Assembly: GCA_028386065.3 (NCBI GenBank) | Contig: JAKUCV010003583.1 | Location: 15,339-79,338, forward strand | Length of the DNA stretch: 64,000 bases | Reading direction: 5' to 3' | Source of the DNA: Turnera subulata | Lineage: Eukaryota > Streptophyta > Magnoliopsida > Malpighiales > Passifloraceae | Part shown: piece by piece, positions 1 through 12,300 of the stretch | Numbering within the stretch: position 1 is the first letter of the stretch | How the letters are laid out: every line of letters begins with the position of its first letter | The notes under the pieces: generated by a model | Told to the model about the DNA's origin: nothing | Databases searched by the model: none | What the model saw: the letters and a program-made list of their open reading frames with translations, nothing else | Translations under genes and position numbers: made by a program

Positions 1-1
1 A

Positions 2-1213
2 AATCTTTTAGAGGATGTGTACATGACACAACCTGAAGGTTTTGTCGATCCAGAGAATGCCAATATGGTATGCAAGTTGTAGAGATCCATTTATGGATTG
101 AAGCAAGCTTCTAGGAGTTGGAATCTTCGTTTTAATGAAGTGATCAAAGAGTTTGGTTTCATTAAGAACGAAGATGAACCATGTGTTTACAAGAAGGTTA
201 GTGGGAGCATTATTGTTTTCTTGTTGTTGTATGTTGACGACATCCTACTCATTGGGAATGGCATTCTGACACTACAGTCTGTAAAGGCTTGGTTAGGGAA
301 GAATTTCTCAATGAAGGACTTAGGAGAAATAGCCTATGTGTTAGGCATAAAGATCTATAGAGATAGATCCAAAAGGCTTCTCGGGCTAAGTCAGAGTACA
401 TATATTGACAAGGTGCTAAAGAGGTTTAGCATGCAAGATTCCAAGAAAGGATTCTTGCCCTTGTCACACAGCGTAGCCCTCTCAAAGAATCAATGTCCTA
501 GTAAGACTAAGGAGAGAGAGCGGATGAGTAAGATTCCTTATGCTTCTGCAATAGGATCTATCATGTATGCCATGCTATGTGCTCGACCGGATGTCGCTTA
601 TGCTTTGAGTGTCACAAGCAGATATCAAGCTGATCCCAGTGAGAGTCACTGGACAGCGGTTAAGAACATCCTTAAGTACTTGAGAAGGACTAAGGATGCA
701 TTCATGGTTTACAGAAGCGTGGATGAGCTTGTTGTAAAGGGCTACACAGATGCTAGCTTCCAAACCGATAGGGATGATTTTAGATCACAGTCAGGTTATG
801 TGTTTTGTCTTGGAGGTGGTGCTGTATGCTGGAAGAGTTCAAAGCAAGAGACAGTTGCCGATTCTACAACCGAGGCTGAGTACATTGCTGCCTCAGATGC
901 GGCGAAAGAGGCTATTTGGATCAAGAAGTTTGTAACTGAACTTGGGGTAGTTCCGAGCATTGAGAGTCCGATTGAGCTCTATTGTGATAACAATGGGACA
1001 ATCGCACAGGCTCAGGAGCCTAGATACCACCAGAGAACCAAACATATTCTCCGACGCTATCATCTTATTAGAGAGATCATAGATAGAAGCGATGTCAGAC
1101 TGTGCAGAGTTCCATCTGAGAACAACGTAGCAGATCCGTAGACTAAGCCGCTCACACAGCAGAAGCATGATGGTCATGCTGCGTCCATTGGTATTAGATA
1201 CATGTATGATTAG
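2..1213 (+). pseudogene. copia pol fragment: reverse transcriptase C-terminal half plus RNase H
   Basis: This is the C-terminal end of a Ty1/copia polyprotein. It would copy element RNA into DNA and degrade the RNA strand. The frame is open from the window edge and includes the copia catalytic box LLLYVDDILLIGN near 210-255, the stretch around IKIYRDRSKRLLGLSQ, and an RNase H with SYTD/DASFQTD-, DSTTEAEY- and LYCDNNGT-type motifs. The last is followed by the typical RTKHI..RYHLIRE end. Two in-frame TAG stops break it, at 80-82 and 1139-1141. The second falls just before the conserved TKPL end. The ORF caller's start near 98 is a TTG codon and not a true start. The gene is non-functional as read. 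Confidence 0.92.
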
Positions 1214-1220
1214 CTTTAGT

Positions 1221-1233
1221 GCAAGTGGGAGAT
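1221..1233 (+). other. polypurine tract of the copia element
   Basis: The purine-rich run GCAAGTGGGAGAT sits directly before the TG that opens the 3' LTR. The same sequence stands at 35109-35121 before the 3' LTR of the related element A. In LTR retrotransposons this tract primes plus-strand DNA synthesis. Confidence 0.8.
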
Positions 1234-2742
1234 TGTTAGTGTAATATGCCCAAAAGCCAATCAATGGATGTTTATTTGTAATCATGTATACACATTAAGG
1301 TTATTCCAATAAATATCGTTTATGAGATAAACGCTTGCATATATTTATAATCCTAGAATATTTATATATTCTTAAATGTCCCTAGTCGATTATTATTATG
1401 GATGGGTTGTAATAATAAATTAAGACTAGCGTATGTTGAGAATTATATGTGATATGAATTTTACATACGGGTACAAGTTAGAGAACTTGTGGACTGGACC
1501 GACCCATATAAGAACGCTACATGGAACGTTATATGATTGTCATTAGCGGTTTTTATATGTATTGTCCTTAGACCTGTGATCATCAAGGTTCCCAACATAT
1601 GAGTCGTATACTTTGATATTACTCTTGGCTATTTCGTAAATGAGTAGACTGAGTGTAATCATTGGGTATACGATAAATGTGTAGTGGGTTTTGTATGATC
1701 CAGAGGGGATTCGTCCAACCCATATAACGGGTATATTATTGGTTGGTTTCTTGATAGAGTTGAACTGTAAATGCACGGCCGTGCTCGGATTATGATATGG
1801 TAATATCATAAGTATCTGTTTTACATAGTTAGCTCGAGGATCAAGAAATCGAGATTAAACATATGCGAGATTGACATATTCCACGTCTCGTGTTTAATCT
1901 TGATAATGGGACGAATGGACGATGACATGCTTACGAGGCATATTGAATCAGTACTGATCTTGTCGTTCGGGTAGCAATGATGTGTTGCTTGACACCGCTC
2001 TTTGCTTATAATTGTAAATGAGTTTACAATTGTTGCCGGACAATGCAAGTGCCTACAGGGTCACACACTTAGAATCGTTGATTTGAGTAGGTGGTTGAAC
2101 TGTGGTTGGACCATAGTTGGACTAGGTGGTTGGACCATGGTTGGACCAGGGTCGTTTTGGGCTGGTTTGATTCACTGATTGTCAGAATTATTGAGCCAAA
2201 CCTGATGGCATGTGATGTGTAATCCCATTAGCGCATAGTGGAGACATGATTAGACTAGATAGTGGTGGAATCTTAATCATGTTGGATGGACCATTATGTT
2301 GGCCATTCTTGTCTCTAATAATCTATGCATTTATTGGAGTGAGTAATCAGATTACTCTACACCTTACATTCTGATTTTACAGAGCATCAAGAACAGACAC
2401 TCACCCCTTCATTCTTTGAGAAAGAAAGAAGAACACAAAACACCACACAACTCCCGGAAATCCGCAGCTAGCACTGCTACTCGGGAGAGCTCGGGTTGGA
2501 GATCGTGAGACGGTTTTCGGCTAGTCATCGACGGTTCGTGTGGATACCGTAGAGGGGTGGGAATTTTGTCCAGCTCTTACTGATTCGTCCCTACAGTTGG
2601 GTGAAAGACCTCAACCGATTCAGGTACGTAAAAATTGTTATTCGGTTTAACTACCCTTCACTTGGATCCTCCATGTGTATGCGGTTTTTCGCTGCGTTTG
2701 TTATTGCATTTGATTGTCAGTTTGCATGCCCGGATACTTACA
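1234..2742 (+). repeat. copia 3' LTR (family shared with element A)
   Basis: This LTR of about 1.51 kb starts TGTTAGTGTAATATGCCC and ends CGGATACTTACA. It aligns along its length with the LTRs at 28364-29879 and 35122-38328. Shared landmarks are the CAAAAGCCAATCAATGGATG start, the block around CACGGCCGTGCTCGGATTATG, a run of TGGTTGGACCA repeats near 2093-2150, and the TGGATACCGTAGAGGGG block. It has more differences from element A's LTRs than those have from each other, so it is probably an older insertion. Confidence 0.92.
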
Positions 2743-2787
2743 TTCAATGTTAGAGCTTATCATTATTTTCCTTTTGTTTTCTGTTAG

Positions 2788-3050
2788 GAAATTGGCGCTT
2801 CACCCAGGGAATAAGGGAGATAAGGGAGCTCGCATGTCTTTCTCCTTAGCAATTATGGAGCCAAGCAAAGTCACTACTAGTTAGGAAGTTAAGGCTTATG
2901 TCAAATTTTCTGTGCTTGATCAAATTCATGACCAGTACCAGATTGTCCCAAGTAGCTCTCTCTTGGGGCCTTCTTATACATATTTTCTGAACACATGAAT
3001 TCTTATCCACTAATTTATTGTCTTCCTCAGATGCCAATGGGAAGGAGAAA
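2788..3050 (+). pseudogene. MATH-domain (TRAF-like) gene, left exons (first MATH domain)
   Basis: Two exons fit a plant MATH-domain protein of the TRAF-like family. These bind partner proteins and often appear in ubiquitin-linked adaptors. Exon 2788-2951 follows an acceptor (TTCTGTTAG) and encodes KLALHPGNKGDKGAR, then SLAIMEPSKVTTS and VKFSVLDQIHDQYQIVP, which match the usual WKL.LYP.GN and hISLYL.hhD strands. A short intron (GT at 2952, CTTCCTCAG acceptor) leads to exon 3031-3050 encoding NANGKEK. The coding sequence is then cut by a copia LTR at 3051 and resumes at 14351. A TAG at 2882-2884 replaces an expected Trp codon (TGG). Upstream exons should lie beyond the copia at 1-2742. This is inferred from protein pattern only. 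Confidence 0.72.
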
Positions 3051-3253
3051 AGTTAGAATAATTATTTTGTGCCTCAAATATCTTGATAAATTATTAGACA
3101 ATCAAGAATAATAATCAGGTTTAGCAAGGCGTACCTGAATTCATGATGAACAATCATGAAGACTTGTGAGGATTGGGAGCTTCCAAGATTTGGTTCCAAA
3201 GTCTTGTGTATTTTTCTGTGATGGGGCAGAGAAAATTGACGCAGGAATAATCT
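3051..3253 (-). repeat. left (3') LTR remnant of copia D
   Basis: The sequence from AGTTAGAATAATT to GCAGGAATAATCTT matches 13933-14135 closely, including TTGTGCCTCAAATATCTTG and TTTTTCTGTGATGGGGCAGAG. The match stops at 3253, where RNase H-like coding (minus strand) begins. A deletion therefore removed the rest of this LTR, the polypurine tract and the end of pol. The terminal TG has become AG. Confidence 0.8.
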
Positions 3254-4400
3254 TATTGGCATCCAACAAAATTAGAATCAAAATTCCCAATGATCTCCAC
3301 AGATTCTAATTTCATATATGTGAGCATATACACTTTACTCTCTACAAATACCATATAACCCTTTTGCTGCTCTTTAGTGATCCATTCTAGGGTTACTAAG
3401 AATTTTGTCTATATAATATCCCAAGAATGTATGCTATATCCAAATGCATACATACTTGAGTATACATAAGACCTTTAATTGTAGATGCATAGTAAATTTT
3501 GCATCTTATACTCGGGGCATTAATTGAGATTAAACTTGTCTCCTATAGAAATTATGGTATTTTCTTGTTTATAATTCTTTAATTCGAATTTGCTAAGTAC
3601 TTTAATGAGATAACTTTTTTTGTGACAACCCAAGGATACCTCGAGAACGATCCCGACGTATCTGAATCCCTAATACAAAAGAGGCGACACCAAGTTCTTT
3701 TGTTTCTAAAAGTATTAGAAACTTCTTGGTTAGTACTTTATGCATATCTCACTATTAGCAAATGATATGTCGTTGACATATTAAACCAAAAAACTAGCTT
3801 TACTCCCGCTGAACTTATGGTATACAAAATTTTCGCCTATATCTATCTCAAAACCCAATGAGATTATTATTAGACAAAAATAATAATACTAATGACAGGA
3901 AGTTTATTTAAGCTTATAGATGGATTCTCTTAATTTGCAAATCATTTTCTTTGAGTCTACCAACACAAATTCTATGGTTGCACCATATAAATTGTCTCTT
4001 CAATATCACAATTGAGAAACATAATTTTTATATCCATCTAATGCTCAACGGTAAAATGAGCCACAAATGCCATTATTATCTTGAAAGAGTCTTTCCTTGA
4101 AACCGGAGAGAAAGACTCTTCAGAACCAATGCCACCCTTTTGAGTACAGTCCTTTATGACAAGACGAGCCTTATATCTTTCAAAATTGCCTTTTGAGTCT
4201 TTTTGGTGTCAAATAACTATTTGTAACCAATTGGTTTCTCACCTTCAGGCAATTCATCAAGATCCTAAATATCTTTGTCTTTCATAGACTTAATCTCATC
4301 ATTCATGGCATCATTCCACTTTTGAGGATAAGAACTCTTTATGACTTGATGAAAGCTGATAAAATCATCTTCCATCAATCCTACATCATCCTTATGTTCT
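3254..4400 (-). pseudogene. copia D reverse transcriptase and RNase H relic
   Basis: Read on the minus strand with several stops and frameshifts, this stretch retains Ty1/copia reverse transcriptase signatures. Near 4330-4200 it encodes AMNDEIKSMKDKDIWDLDEL followed by PEGEKPIGYK, the conserved start of the copia RT domain. Near 3300-3250 it keeps a degraded version of the EIIGYSDSDFAG motif that opens RNase H. The middle is too decayed to place the YVDD box with confidence. It ends abruptly against the truncated LTR at 3253. No functional product is possible. Confidence 0.7.
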
Positions 4401-4699
4401 TAGAAAAAGACAATATAATCATCCGAATTTGCACTTCTCCTTTCTCAAGTGGATTTCTTTACCGGCACTTGTTCTTGAGGTTATTGAGTTTGAACCTTAT
4501 GAATGATTTCTGAATTTGAGAGAAAGACTCTTACAATGTTATCTTGAATAACATCAGTGATGGAAACCTGATCATTGACTATAAAAAACCATAAGAAGAG
4601 AAATAAGTTCCCCTTCAAACTCAATTTCCTCAAGAAATCTGGATTCCTGTCACAAAAATAACTAGATTGTAGGACAAAGAACTTGAAACCCCGTAATTA

Positions 4700-5075
4700 C
4701 TCAAAGTTACTTAACAAAGTAATAGTTATCTATCTTTAGATCCACATTCTTTATGTTTGCCTAAATGGCCTACCCTTAGTTGGATCATCCCAAATGAATA
4801 GATACCTAATATTAGGCTTCTAGCCTGTCCAAATTTCATAAGGAGTATTAGCTATTACTTTGACTGTAACCTTACTGAGGATATAAGCTGCATCTTTAGT
4901 ACTTCTTCTTAGAGCGAAATTGGTAAAATAGAATGACTAATCATACATATTACCATGTCCTTAAGCATTTTATTGCTTCTTTCAGCAATATCATTCATGC
5001 TTAATTTTACACAATATTGTGTACTGAAACCATATACCTCTACGAATTAAGAGAAAGGCTTCAGAAATTTTCCAC
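4700..5075 (-). pseudogene. copia D integrase core relic
   Basis: On the minus strand, bases near 5030-4780 read as a broken copia integrase C-terminal core: MNDIAERSNKMLKDMV, ISHSILPISL and GIYSFGMIQLRVGHLGKHKE, all familiar after the DDE core in Tnt1/Tork-like elements. Stops interrupt it. The order, with integrase to the right of reverse transcriptase, confirms a minus-strand element. Confidence 0.7.
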
Positions 5076-5078
5076 CTT

Positions 5079-5125
5079 ATTTATTATATCTATTATTGTG
5101 GCCACCAATAATAGATATAATAAAT
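5079..5125. repeat. near-perfect 47-bp hairpin
   Basis: Two 20-bp arms (5079-5098 and 5106-5125) are exact reverse complements around a 7-base centre TGGCCAC. The arms are AT-rich (ATTTATTATATCTATTATTG). It lies inside the decayed copia D internal region, next to the integrase relic. Confidence 0.9.
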
Positions 5126-7330
5126 TAATTCCATATTAGTCAATTTCTGTTTTGTACCATGCCTTATTATGCAAGATTTCAATATATGAAGCTTTAAATA
5201 GGTTGTCATTTACAAATTGAGAACTAGTACCAATAGTATTTGAATTTTTTAAAGACCAAGTTTATTATTTCTAAATGGACAAGAATAACCAAATTTGTCC
5301 AAAATCGAAATAAACCAAATTCCATCTAAAATACCAAATTCATAATTTCTAAATGGACAAGAATAACTTGATTTGTCCACAATAGAAATAAACTAAATTT
5401 TGTATAAAAGACGGTACCAAAAGGTCTCTTTCAAATTCAAATAGAATTCAATTCTCATTAACCACCTAGAAAGCCTCAAAGCTTTAATTAAAATTGATTT
5501 ATATGCCATTGCCCTACAAAGATGTATCTTTCAACATCACTTGGCTTTTGGCGCATCAATAAGCCTTGCATGGATACACTTGTCTGAATAGTAAAACTAA
5601 AATCTATTCATAAAGTGTGTCTTGGTACATAAGTCAAATTGACTTAAAAAAAAACTAAGTACCTTACTCAACACGCCCAATCGCGCATAGTTGAGATATT
5701 TTACTATTTCCACCCTTCTTGCAAAAGTAACAAGTAAATACCGAAACTTGTTACTTTTGCACTTTCCTTCGTGGTATCCCAGTTGCAGCTTTATTTCCTC
5801 TTTTTTTTCAGTGGTCCTTAGAGGAATTTTCCAATCAAGCATTTTCTGGTTGCTCTCTTTAAATATATTATCTTCTTGCACATAATAATCTTATCAAGAA
5901 ATCTTGATTTCTTATGAGTATTTAACTCAAATAAGATTCACCATAGAGTGCAAGAAGATATATAAATACCAAATATGACCAAAACTTTAGAAGGCCCTAA
6001 CTTTAATGCCTTTAAGATTAGAGAAAAATGAGACATCTTCATGTTGACTCCCTTATATTCCCTATCCTTTATGCCTGTAGAAACGAATTTTGAAACTAAT
6101 AAATTTGTTTCAACCTTTATGCTCTTGGCAAAGTGCTTTTAAAGTTTCTCAAGAAACTTTTAGACATTATCCTCAATGGACATACTGCCCCCTAAAGATT
6201 TCTGGAATTGCATGTCTTATGATCATGAGACTCATGCAATTATAACATTCCCACCTCTAAATATCCCGCTTAACCTTATGGGAAATTTTATCTGTACGAG
6301 GGGTAAGTTAGTCTTTCCATAGCGCATAGCCTATATCTTATGCAATTAAGAACAATCATAATGTTCTCATCCAGATCTCAAAAGTTGTGTTATTAGTGTC
6401 ATTAAGATTGATACTTACACACCAAATAAGCAGAAGCTGTAACTTAATAAAGAATGAAACACATTCAGCTCACAACCCTTAAACCGTAAACAAAACATAA
6501 TAATTAAATTCAACCTGTTTGGTGGGCCCCAACAAGATACCCAGCACAACATTGATATTTTAGTCGTTAGACAGAAAATATCAACTTGTAAATGGTACTC
6601 TCAATGTCATAATCAAATATTGATAATTAGACCTGTCAAATAATAAGTCTTTTGTTGAACCGACTTATTATTCACATGGCATACCGGATAATCAACACAT
6701 ATTTATTACCACAAGTATGTGTGCAAATTGGCCAAATAGCAATCCTCCATTGGGCTGATTACTATTCGCATAAATAACACATACACGCATCTCATATTTA
6801 AAATAGATTAATCTACACAAGAGAGGTTACGTTGGTAACATGTTGCTTCAATTAATCTACTAAAATACTCGACATCCCAAAATAATATAATACTGAATAT
6901 TGAACTTAATTTCAAACATATGTTTTGCAAGGAATACAATATTCCTTATTTTTAGTCCTTCTAGACAAATTATAAAATAATCTGCAGGCAAGGACTGACT
7001 GTAAATCTGTCATGTAGGGACCGGAATGATAGAAACAAAACTATAGGGACCAAAGTGAAATCTGCTGCACAAATCACTCACCGTATGCGATTTAAACCTA
7101 CTCAGCAATTTCAAAACTCCCACTGAATGTGGCGCATGCCACATCACAAACTTATTTACAGAATTAAAATTACACATAATAAAATAATATAATGTGGAAA
7201 CTGTAAATTAAATTGCATGCCCATATGTTAAATCTAAAATCAATACGAACCAATCTAAGCAGCCACAGTATGCTATCCTGATGATTCAGTGATCAATGCC
7301 AAAAGAAACAATTTAGCCTTCCCTTAACCA
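5126..7330 (-). other. decayed gag/leader part of copia D
   Basis: This 2.2 kb lies between the integrase relic and the nested LINE. Position in the element implies protease, gag and leader sequence on the minus strand. It is AT-rich and full of stops, and I can name no domain. A minus-strand open stretch at 5881-5597 has lysine-rich composition but no recognised motif. The primer binding site and right LTR reappear after the LINE, which supports reading this as copia interior. Confidence 0.45.
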
Positions 7331-7786
7331 TCCAAAATTTCCCAATACTCAATCCATCCCTCCTTCCAGCAACCTATTGTTCCTCTAACCCGATTTACTT
7401 GAGTATCTCCTAGTGGTGCCAGTTTCTCTTCTTTTTGTTGTCTATTGGTTCTCTGTTTCTCCCTTTGTTGTGTCTTTTTACTTGGTTGATGTTAGGTATC
7501 TTGTGTTGTATTTATGTGGTTTTTGTGTTATGTCTGTGTCTTTCTCTGTCTTTATTATGGCTATGTTTGCTAGTCGATTGGGTTAATTGGTTGTTTCTTG
7601 TTGTCCTTGTTCCTTTCTATCTCTTGTCTTTCTGCTCTTTTGTTTGTCCTTAGTTTTCTGCTAAGTCCATCGTATTTCGTTGCTAGTTTCTTTTCGATTC
7701 CTGTTGTTTGGTGTCGTCTTCTTTCTCCTTTGTCTTTTACAATTTTTTTTGGTTATTACTCTCAGGTCTCTTCGGTATTGTTGGCT

Positions 7787-9351
7787 ATGGGGGATCAAAG
7801 GGAGATGACTATTGATAATCTGGTGCAACAAACCTAGCGACTGCAGTGTAGAGATCCAGAGGTTGCTCTCCATGAGGACCCCGATATTAACAGAAGAATT
7901 TCCAAGAAGGTTCTTGTGGCTAAGTTACTCAGCAAGGTGAAACTGAATAAGAAGGCTGTAAAGGTTACGATCCAGAAGTCTTGGGGTACGATTGTTGGGT
8001 TGTCAATTCATGATGTCGATGCTAATGTGTTTTTGTGCAAATTTGAAGATGAGGCAGATAAAAGGCGTGTTCTTAATAGGGGTCCTTGGACAATTATGGG
8101 TTGTCATTTGATTCTTCGTGAGTGGCCCCCGAATCTAATGTTTGAGGAACTGCAGTTCACCAGCTCTGTTTTTTGGGTTCATGTTTGGGGATTACCAATT
8201 AATCTTCGGACAAAAACCAACGCCTTAGAGATTGGGAAGGTTTCTATGGATGTCTTAGAGATTGATTTTGGCACCGGAAATGATGAGGAAAGGTGCTTGG
8301 ATCAATTTTTTCGTACGAAAGTAGTGTTGAAGGTAGATCGGCCTCTTGTAACAGCTTGTGTGTGGCAGCGTTTTGATGGCAAGGAAGTTCATGTCAAGTT
8401 CTTCTATGAGCGGTTCCCGGATTTCTGCTATGATTGTGGATGAATTGACCATTTTACTCGTTCTTGTGATGTTGATCCAGAGTTACTGCCTGCAAAAGGT
8501 TCATATGGTCATTTCTTGAGGGCTGAAATTTCAACGGAGGCGCGACGGAGCTTAGCGGCAACCAAGAAGAAGTTAAACCTGGAAATCTGGAAGAGGGGTA
8601 GTGACTTTCACGCGCATCGGGAGCGTGATGTTCGGGGTTTGGACCAAAAAGGGAATAAAGCTCTGTCGGATCTCAGTGAGAAAATTTCTAGTTCTCTGTC
8701 ACATCAGGAAGGATCTAGAGATGTTCACCAAGGAAGTTCCAAAGATATAATGCAACAAAGCAACAGTGATCTAGGGGTCCACTGAACCTTCCTGTAGCGA
8801 TGGCAGGCCCAAAACCACAAGATAAAGGGGTGCCTAGTGATGAAGTTGGGCCACCTGTATCAAAAGCCCATGTTCGGAAGGAGGTAGTAGTTTGGGATAG
8901 TTCAAGGAAGAGGCCATGGGATGGGGTTTTATCTCCTACTGTCTTTCAGGCCCAAGAACACTATCCTAAAAGGCCGAGGAATGATAATTTGAGAGGGTCT
9001 AGATTGGTCTATGAAAAGAATGTTGGGTCTTGGGACATTTTGTCTACTAATTTTAAAGATCCAGATGAGGAGCTACCGGCCGCTCCAGAACTGATCATAC
9101 AGGAACCTAAAGACCTGTGGCCGATGTTCCAAAATTTGTGTCAAAGAAGGAAGATTGTGGTAAGAAGGTCTGTGGGAAGGAAGAAGGCTTCTGGGGTTAG
9201 GATTGAAGAGTTGGATCAGAGGCTCTCTAAGTGTTTGAGTTTGAGTGCTTCATCTTCTGGTTTTTCTCAGTTGGTGGGGACTTCTTCGAAGGATTTTGAC
9301 CATGAAGAGGCTTCGGTGGCTGGCCGTCAACAGCCACCATCGGTGCCATGA
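7787..9351 (+). pseudogene. LINE ORF1 protein (RNA-binding, DUF4283 and CCHC knuckle)
   Basis: ORF1 of plant L1-type LINEs binds element RNA. Translation from the ATG at 7787 gives MGDQREMTIDNLVQQ and then a stop (TAG 7835-7837). The same frame continues with the DUF4283-like fold (7916-8260: WGTIVGLSIHDVDANVFLCKF, FRNRGPWTIMGCHLILREW-type strands) and the ADFWVHVWGLPI-type segment. It reaches a zf-CCHC_4-like knuckle CYDCG-stop-IDHFTRSC, where TGA at 8441-8443 falls inside the zinc motif. The tail (to 8785) is charged. After a frameshift near 8790, frame 1 runs to a TGA at 9349-9351 that overlaps the ORF2 ATG as ATGA. Two stops and one frameshift disable it. Confidence 0.85.
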
Positions 9352-12300
9352 CGCTACTAGCCTGGAACTATCAGGGTATCGGGCGGTCCCTGACAGTTAA
9401 AGCCTTACGGGGCTTGGTTAATTTCTACCGCCCGTCTGTTGTCTTTTTTATGGAAACTAAATGTCGACACAATAGAGTAGACAGAATAGGAAGAAGACTT
9501 AGATATCCGAATAGAATTTGTATCAATGCGGTTGGGAGGTCGGGAGGCCTAGCTCTTTGGTGGACAGATGACTGGGTTGTTAGGGTTGAAGCCTCATCTC
9601 CTTCATTTATAGATGCCTGCTTTTCCAAAGCAGATGAGAGTTACTCTTGGTATGCTACATTTGTCTACGGGGTGCCTATACGAAGAGGACAGTGGAACAG
9701 AAGGCGTGGATTTTGTTGGGATATTTTAACTCTGTGTCTGACAGTGTAGAGAAGTTGGGAGTGCGTCCAGTAAATAGAGGCGACATGGATGATTTTGTGT
9801 ACTTTATTAACCAGAATGGTTTGGTGGATTTGGGTTTTAAGGGACATCCTTATACTTGGTCGAATCATCGGCTAGGGGACAAGGAAGTCAAGGAACGATT
9901 GGACCGAGCTTTAGCAACGGATTATTTGATTCTGCTTCACCAAGACTACCAGGTGATCCATATATCCCTGTGGGCTCGGATCATTCCCCTATTATTTTGC
10001 ATCTTCAGAAGTCAGTAAGGAGGTGTCGGGTCCCTTTCCGTCTTGATTTGCATTGGCTCGATGATCCTGGCAGTAAGGAGGTTATTGAGAAGGCTTGGGC
10101 AAAATTATTTCAGGGTTCCCAGATGTATCAGTTAATGAAGAGTCTTGCTTGCTGCAGGGAGGATCTATTTGCTTGGAGTAGATCATGTTTTCGTAATACA
10201 AGCTAGGAAATCGAGGATAATCTTGCAGAATTGGCAGCGTTGCAGGTTGAAGCTAATTCCGCTGCTGTTGCGGTACAGAAAAAGAAAATCGAAAGTAGGT
10301 TGGAAGCTTTGTGGGATGAGGAAGAGAAGTATTGGTTACAAAGATCGAGGAATAATTGGTTATCTGCAGGTGATCGTAACTCCCGATTTTTCCATTCAAC
10401 CACAATCCAAAGGCGGCAGAGGAACCTTACTGTGCGGCTAAGGGACCAAAATGGCAAGTGGGTGGATGATCTTTCCCAATTGAAATCGCTAGTGCTGACG
10501 AATTTTATGGATCAGTTCACAGCACAAGAAACTACACTTAATCTCCAGGTTCTTGATTGTATTGAATCGGTTGTTACTGAACGGATGAATCAACAACTAG
10601 TGAGGGAAGTTAGTTTGGGGGAGATCCGTCAAGCTGTTTTCGAGTTGGGTTCCATTAAGGCCCCAGGGCCTGATGGTTTTCATGGGGCTTTTTTTCAAAA
10701 GAATTGGGACATGGTAAAGGGAAAAGTTGTGGCGGCAGTCCGGGGCTTCTTCGACTCTGGATTCATGTTAAGGGACCTTAATCATACCTTTATCACCCTC
10801 TTGCCCAAAATCAGTGCTCCACAACAACCGAATCATCTAAGGCCGATCGGTTTGTGCAATTTCTCATATAAAATTTTCTCCTTGCCAACCGTTTAAAACC
10901 TTCCTTTCTGATTTGGTAACCCAGTTTCAGTCGGCCTTTATTTCGAATCGCTAAATTCAAGACAATATTCTTGTGGCTCATGAGGCGTTTCATGCTTTGA
11001 GAACTGGTGCAAAGCGGAAACAAAAGTTCATGGCCATCAAATTGGATATGGCGAAAGCATATGACAGAGTGGATTGGGGTTTTTTAGAGATGGTTCTTGT
11101 GAAGATCAGTTTCCACCAGAAATGGATAGGCTGGATCATACAATGTGTTACAACTGTGTCATATACCCTTCTTTTCAATGGTGAGAAGCTGCCTAGGTTC
11201 AATCCTTTTAGGGGTATTAGGCAGGGAGATCCTTTATCTCCCTACTTGTTCATTCTGGTTTCCAACGTTCTATCTCTGATGTTGTTGAAAGGGGAGGAGT
11301 CTAAATCGTTTACTGGTTTTAGAATAACAAGAAGGTGCCCCTCCATTTCGCAGTTGTTATTCGCTGATGATGCTTTACTTTTCTACATAGCAACTGTTGG
11401 TGATGTTGTGGAGATTAAACAAATTCTGAATGATTATTGTCAAATCTCGGGTCAGCATGTGAATCATTTGAAGTCGGGTATTTTTTTTGCTAAGGGAATG
11501 GATGTGGAGCAGATGGGGGTTATAGAGGGGATTCTAGGTATGCCCATTTATTCTGAAAGGGAGAAGTACCTGAGTTTATCGAGTATTTTATTTTGGGTAG
11601 GTCAAAATCAGAAGCTTTGGCTTATATTCGACAGAGAGTAAGGAACAAGCTAGCAGGATGGAAAAAAACAATGTTTATCGGAGGCTGGTCGTGAGGTGCT
11701 CATCAAAGCAGTGGCTGCGGCAATTCCAACATATTGCATGCTTTGTTTCAAGATTCCTGCTAATATGTGTGCTAAAATTTGTCAGGATGTCCGGGGTTTC
11801 TGGTGGGGGCAGAAAGGTGATGAAAAGAAGCTTAGTTGGATCAAATGGGAGCAGCTAGTGCAACCCAAAGCTAGGGGTGGACTTGGTTTCAGAGACCCTG
11901 TGTTGTTTAATAAAGCCCTGTTAGGGAAAACGGCCTGGAGAGTTATGCAGAACCCGGGTGCGATTTGGGTACAGGTTTTAAAAGGGGTGTACTTCTCCAA
12001 ATCTGGTTTTTTAGAAGCAAAGAAGGGGTGGAGGCCCTCTTGGGCGTGGTCAAGAATTTTGGAGGGGAGGGAATTATTGTTGGCCGGACTACGTTGGAAC
12101 TTAGGAAATGGAGCATGCATTGATATTTGGCAGGATCGTTGGGTGCCTGATGTGCCTGGTTTCAAAATCATTTCCCTGCGGCCCCCATGCCTTCAAATTT
12201 CACGTGTAATCGAACTTATTGACCCTCTAACCAGGTCCTGGAATTCTTCTCTTCTAGCTTCCTTATTTTTTGATTTTGAGCTCTCTTGTATCCTTAAAAT

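Larger units (their letters stand above)
1..2742 (+). mobile_element. Ty1/copia retrotransposon, 3' part (pol C-terminus and 3' LTR)
   Basis: The left edge of the window cuts into a plus-strand Ty1/copia element. It shows reverse transcriptase and RNase H coding (2-1213), a polypurine tract (GCAAGTGGGAGAT, 1221-1233) and a complete 3' LTR (1234-2742) that begins TG and ends CA. The LTR and pol sequence closely match element A at 28364-38328, so both are one family in the same orientation. The element ends inside what appears to be an intron of the MATH-domain gene that follows. Its 5' half and target duplication lie outside the window. Confidence 0.93.
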
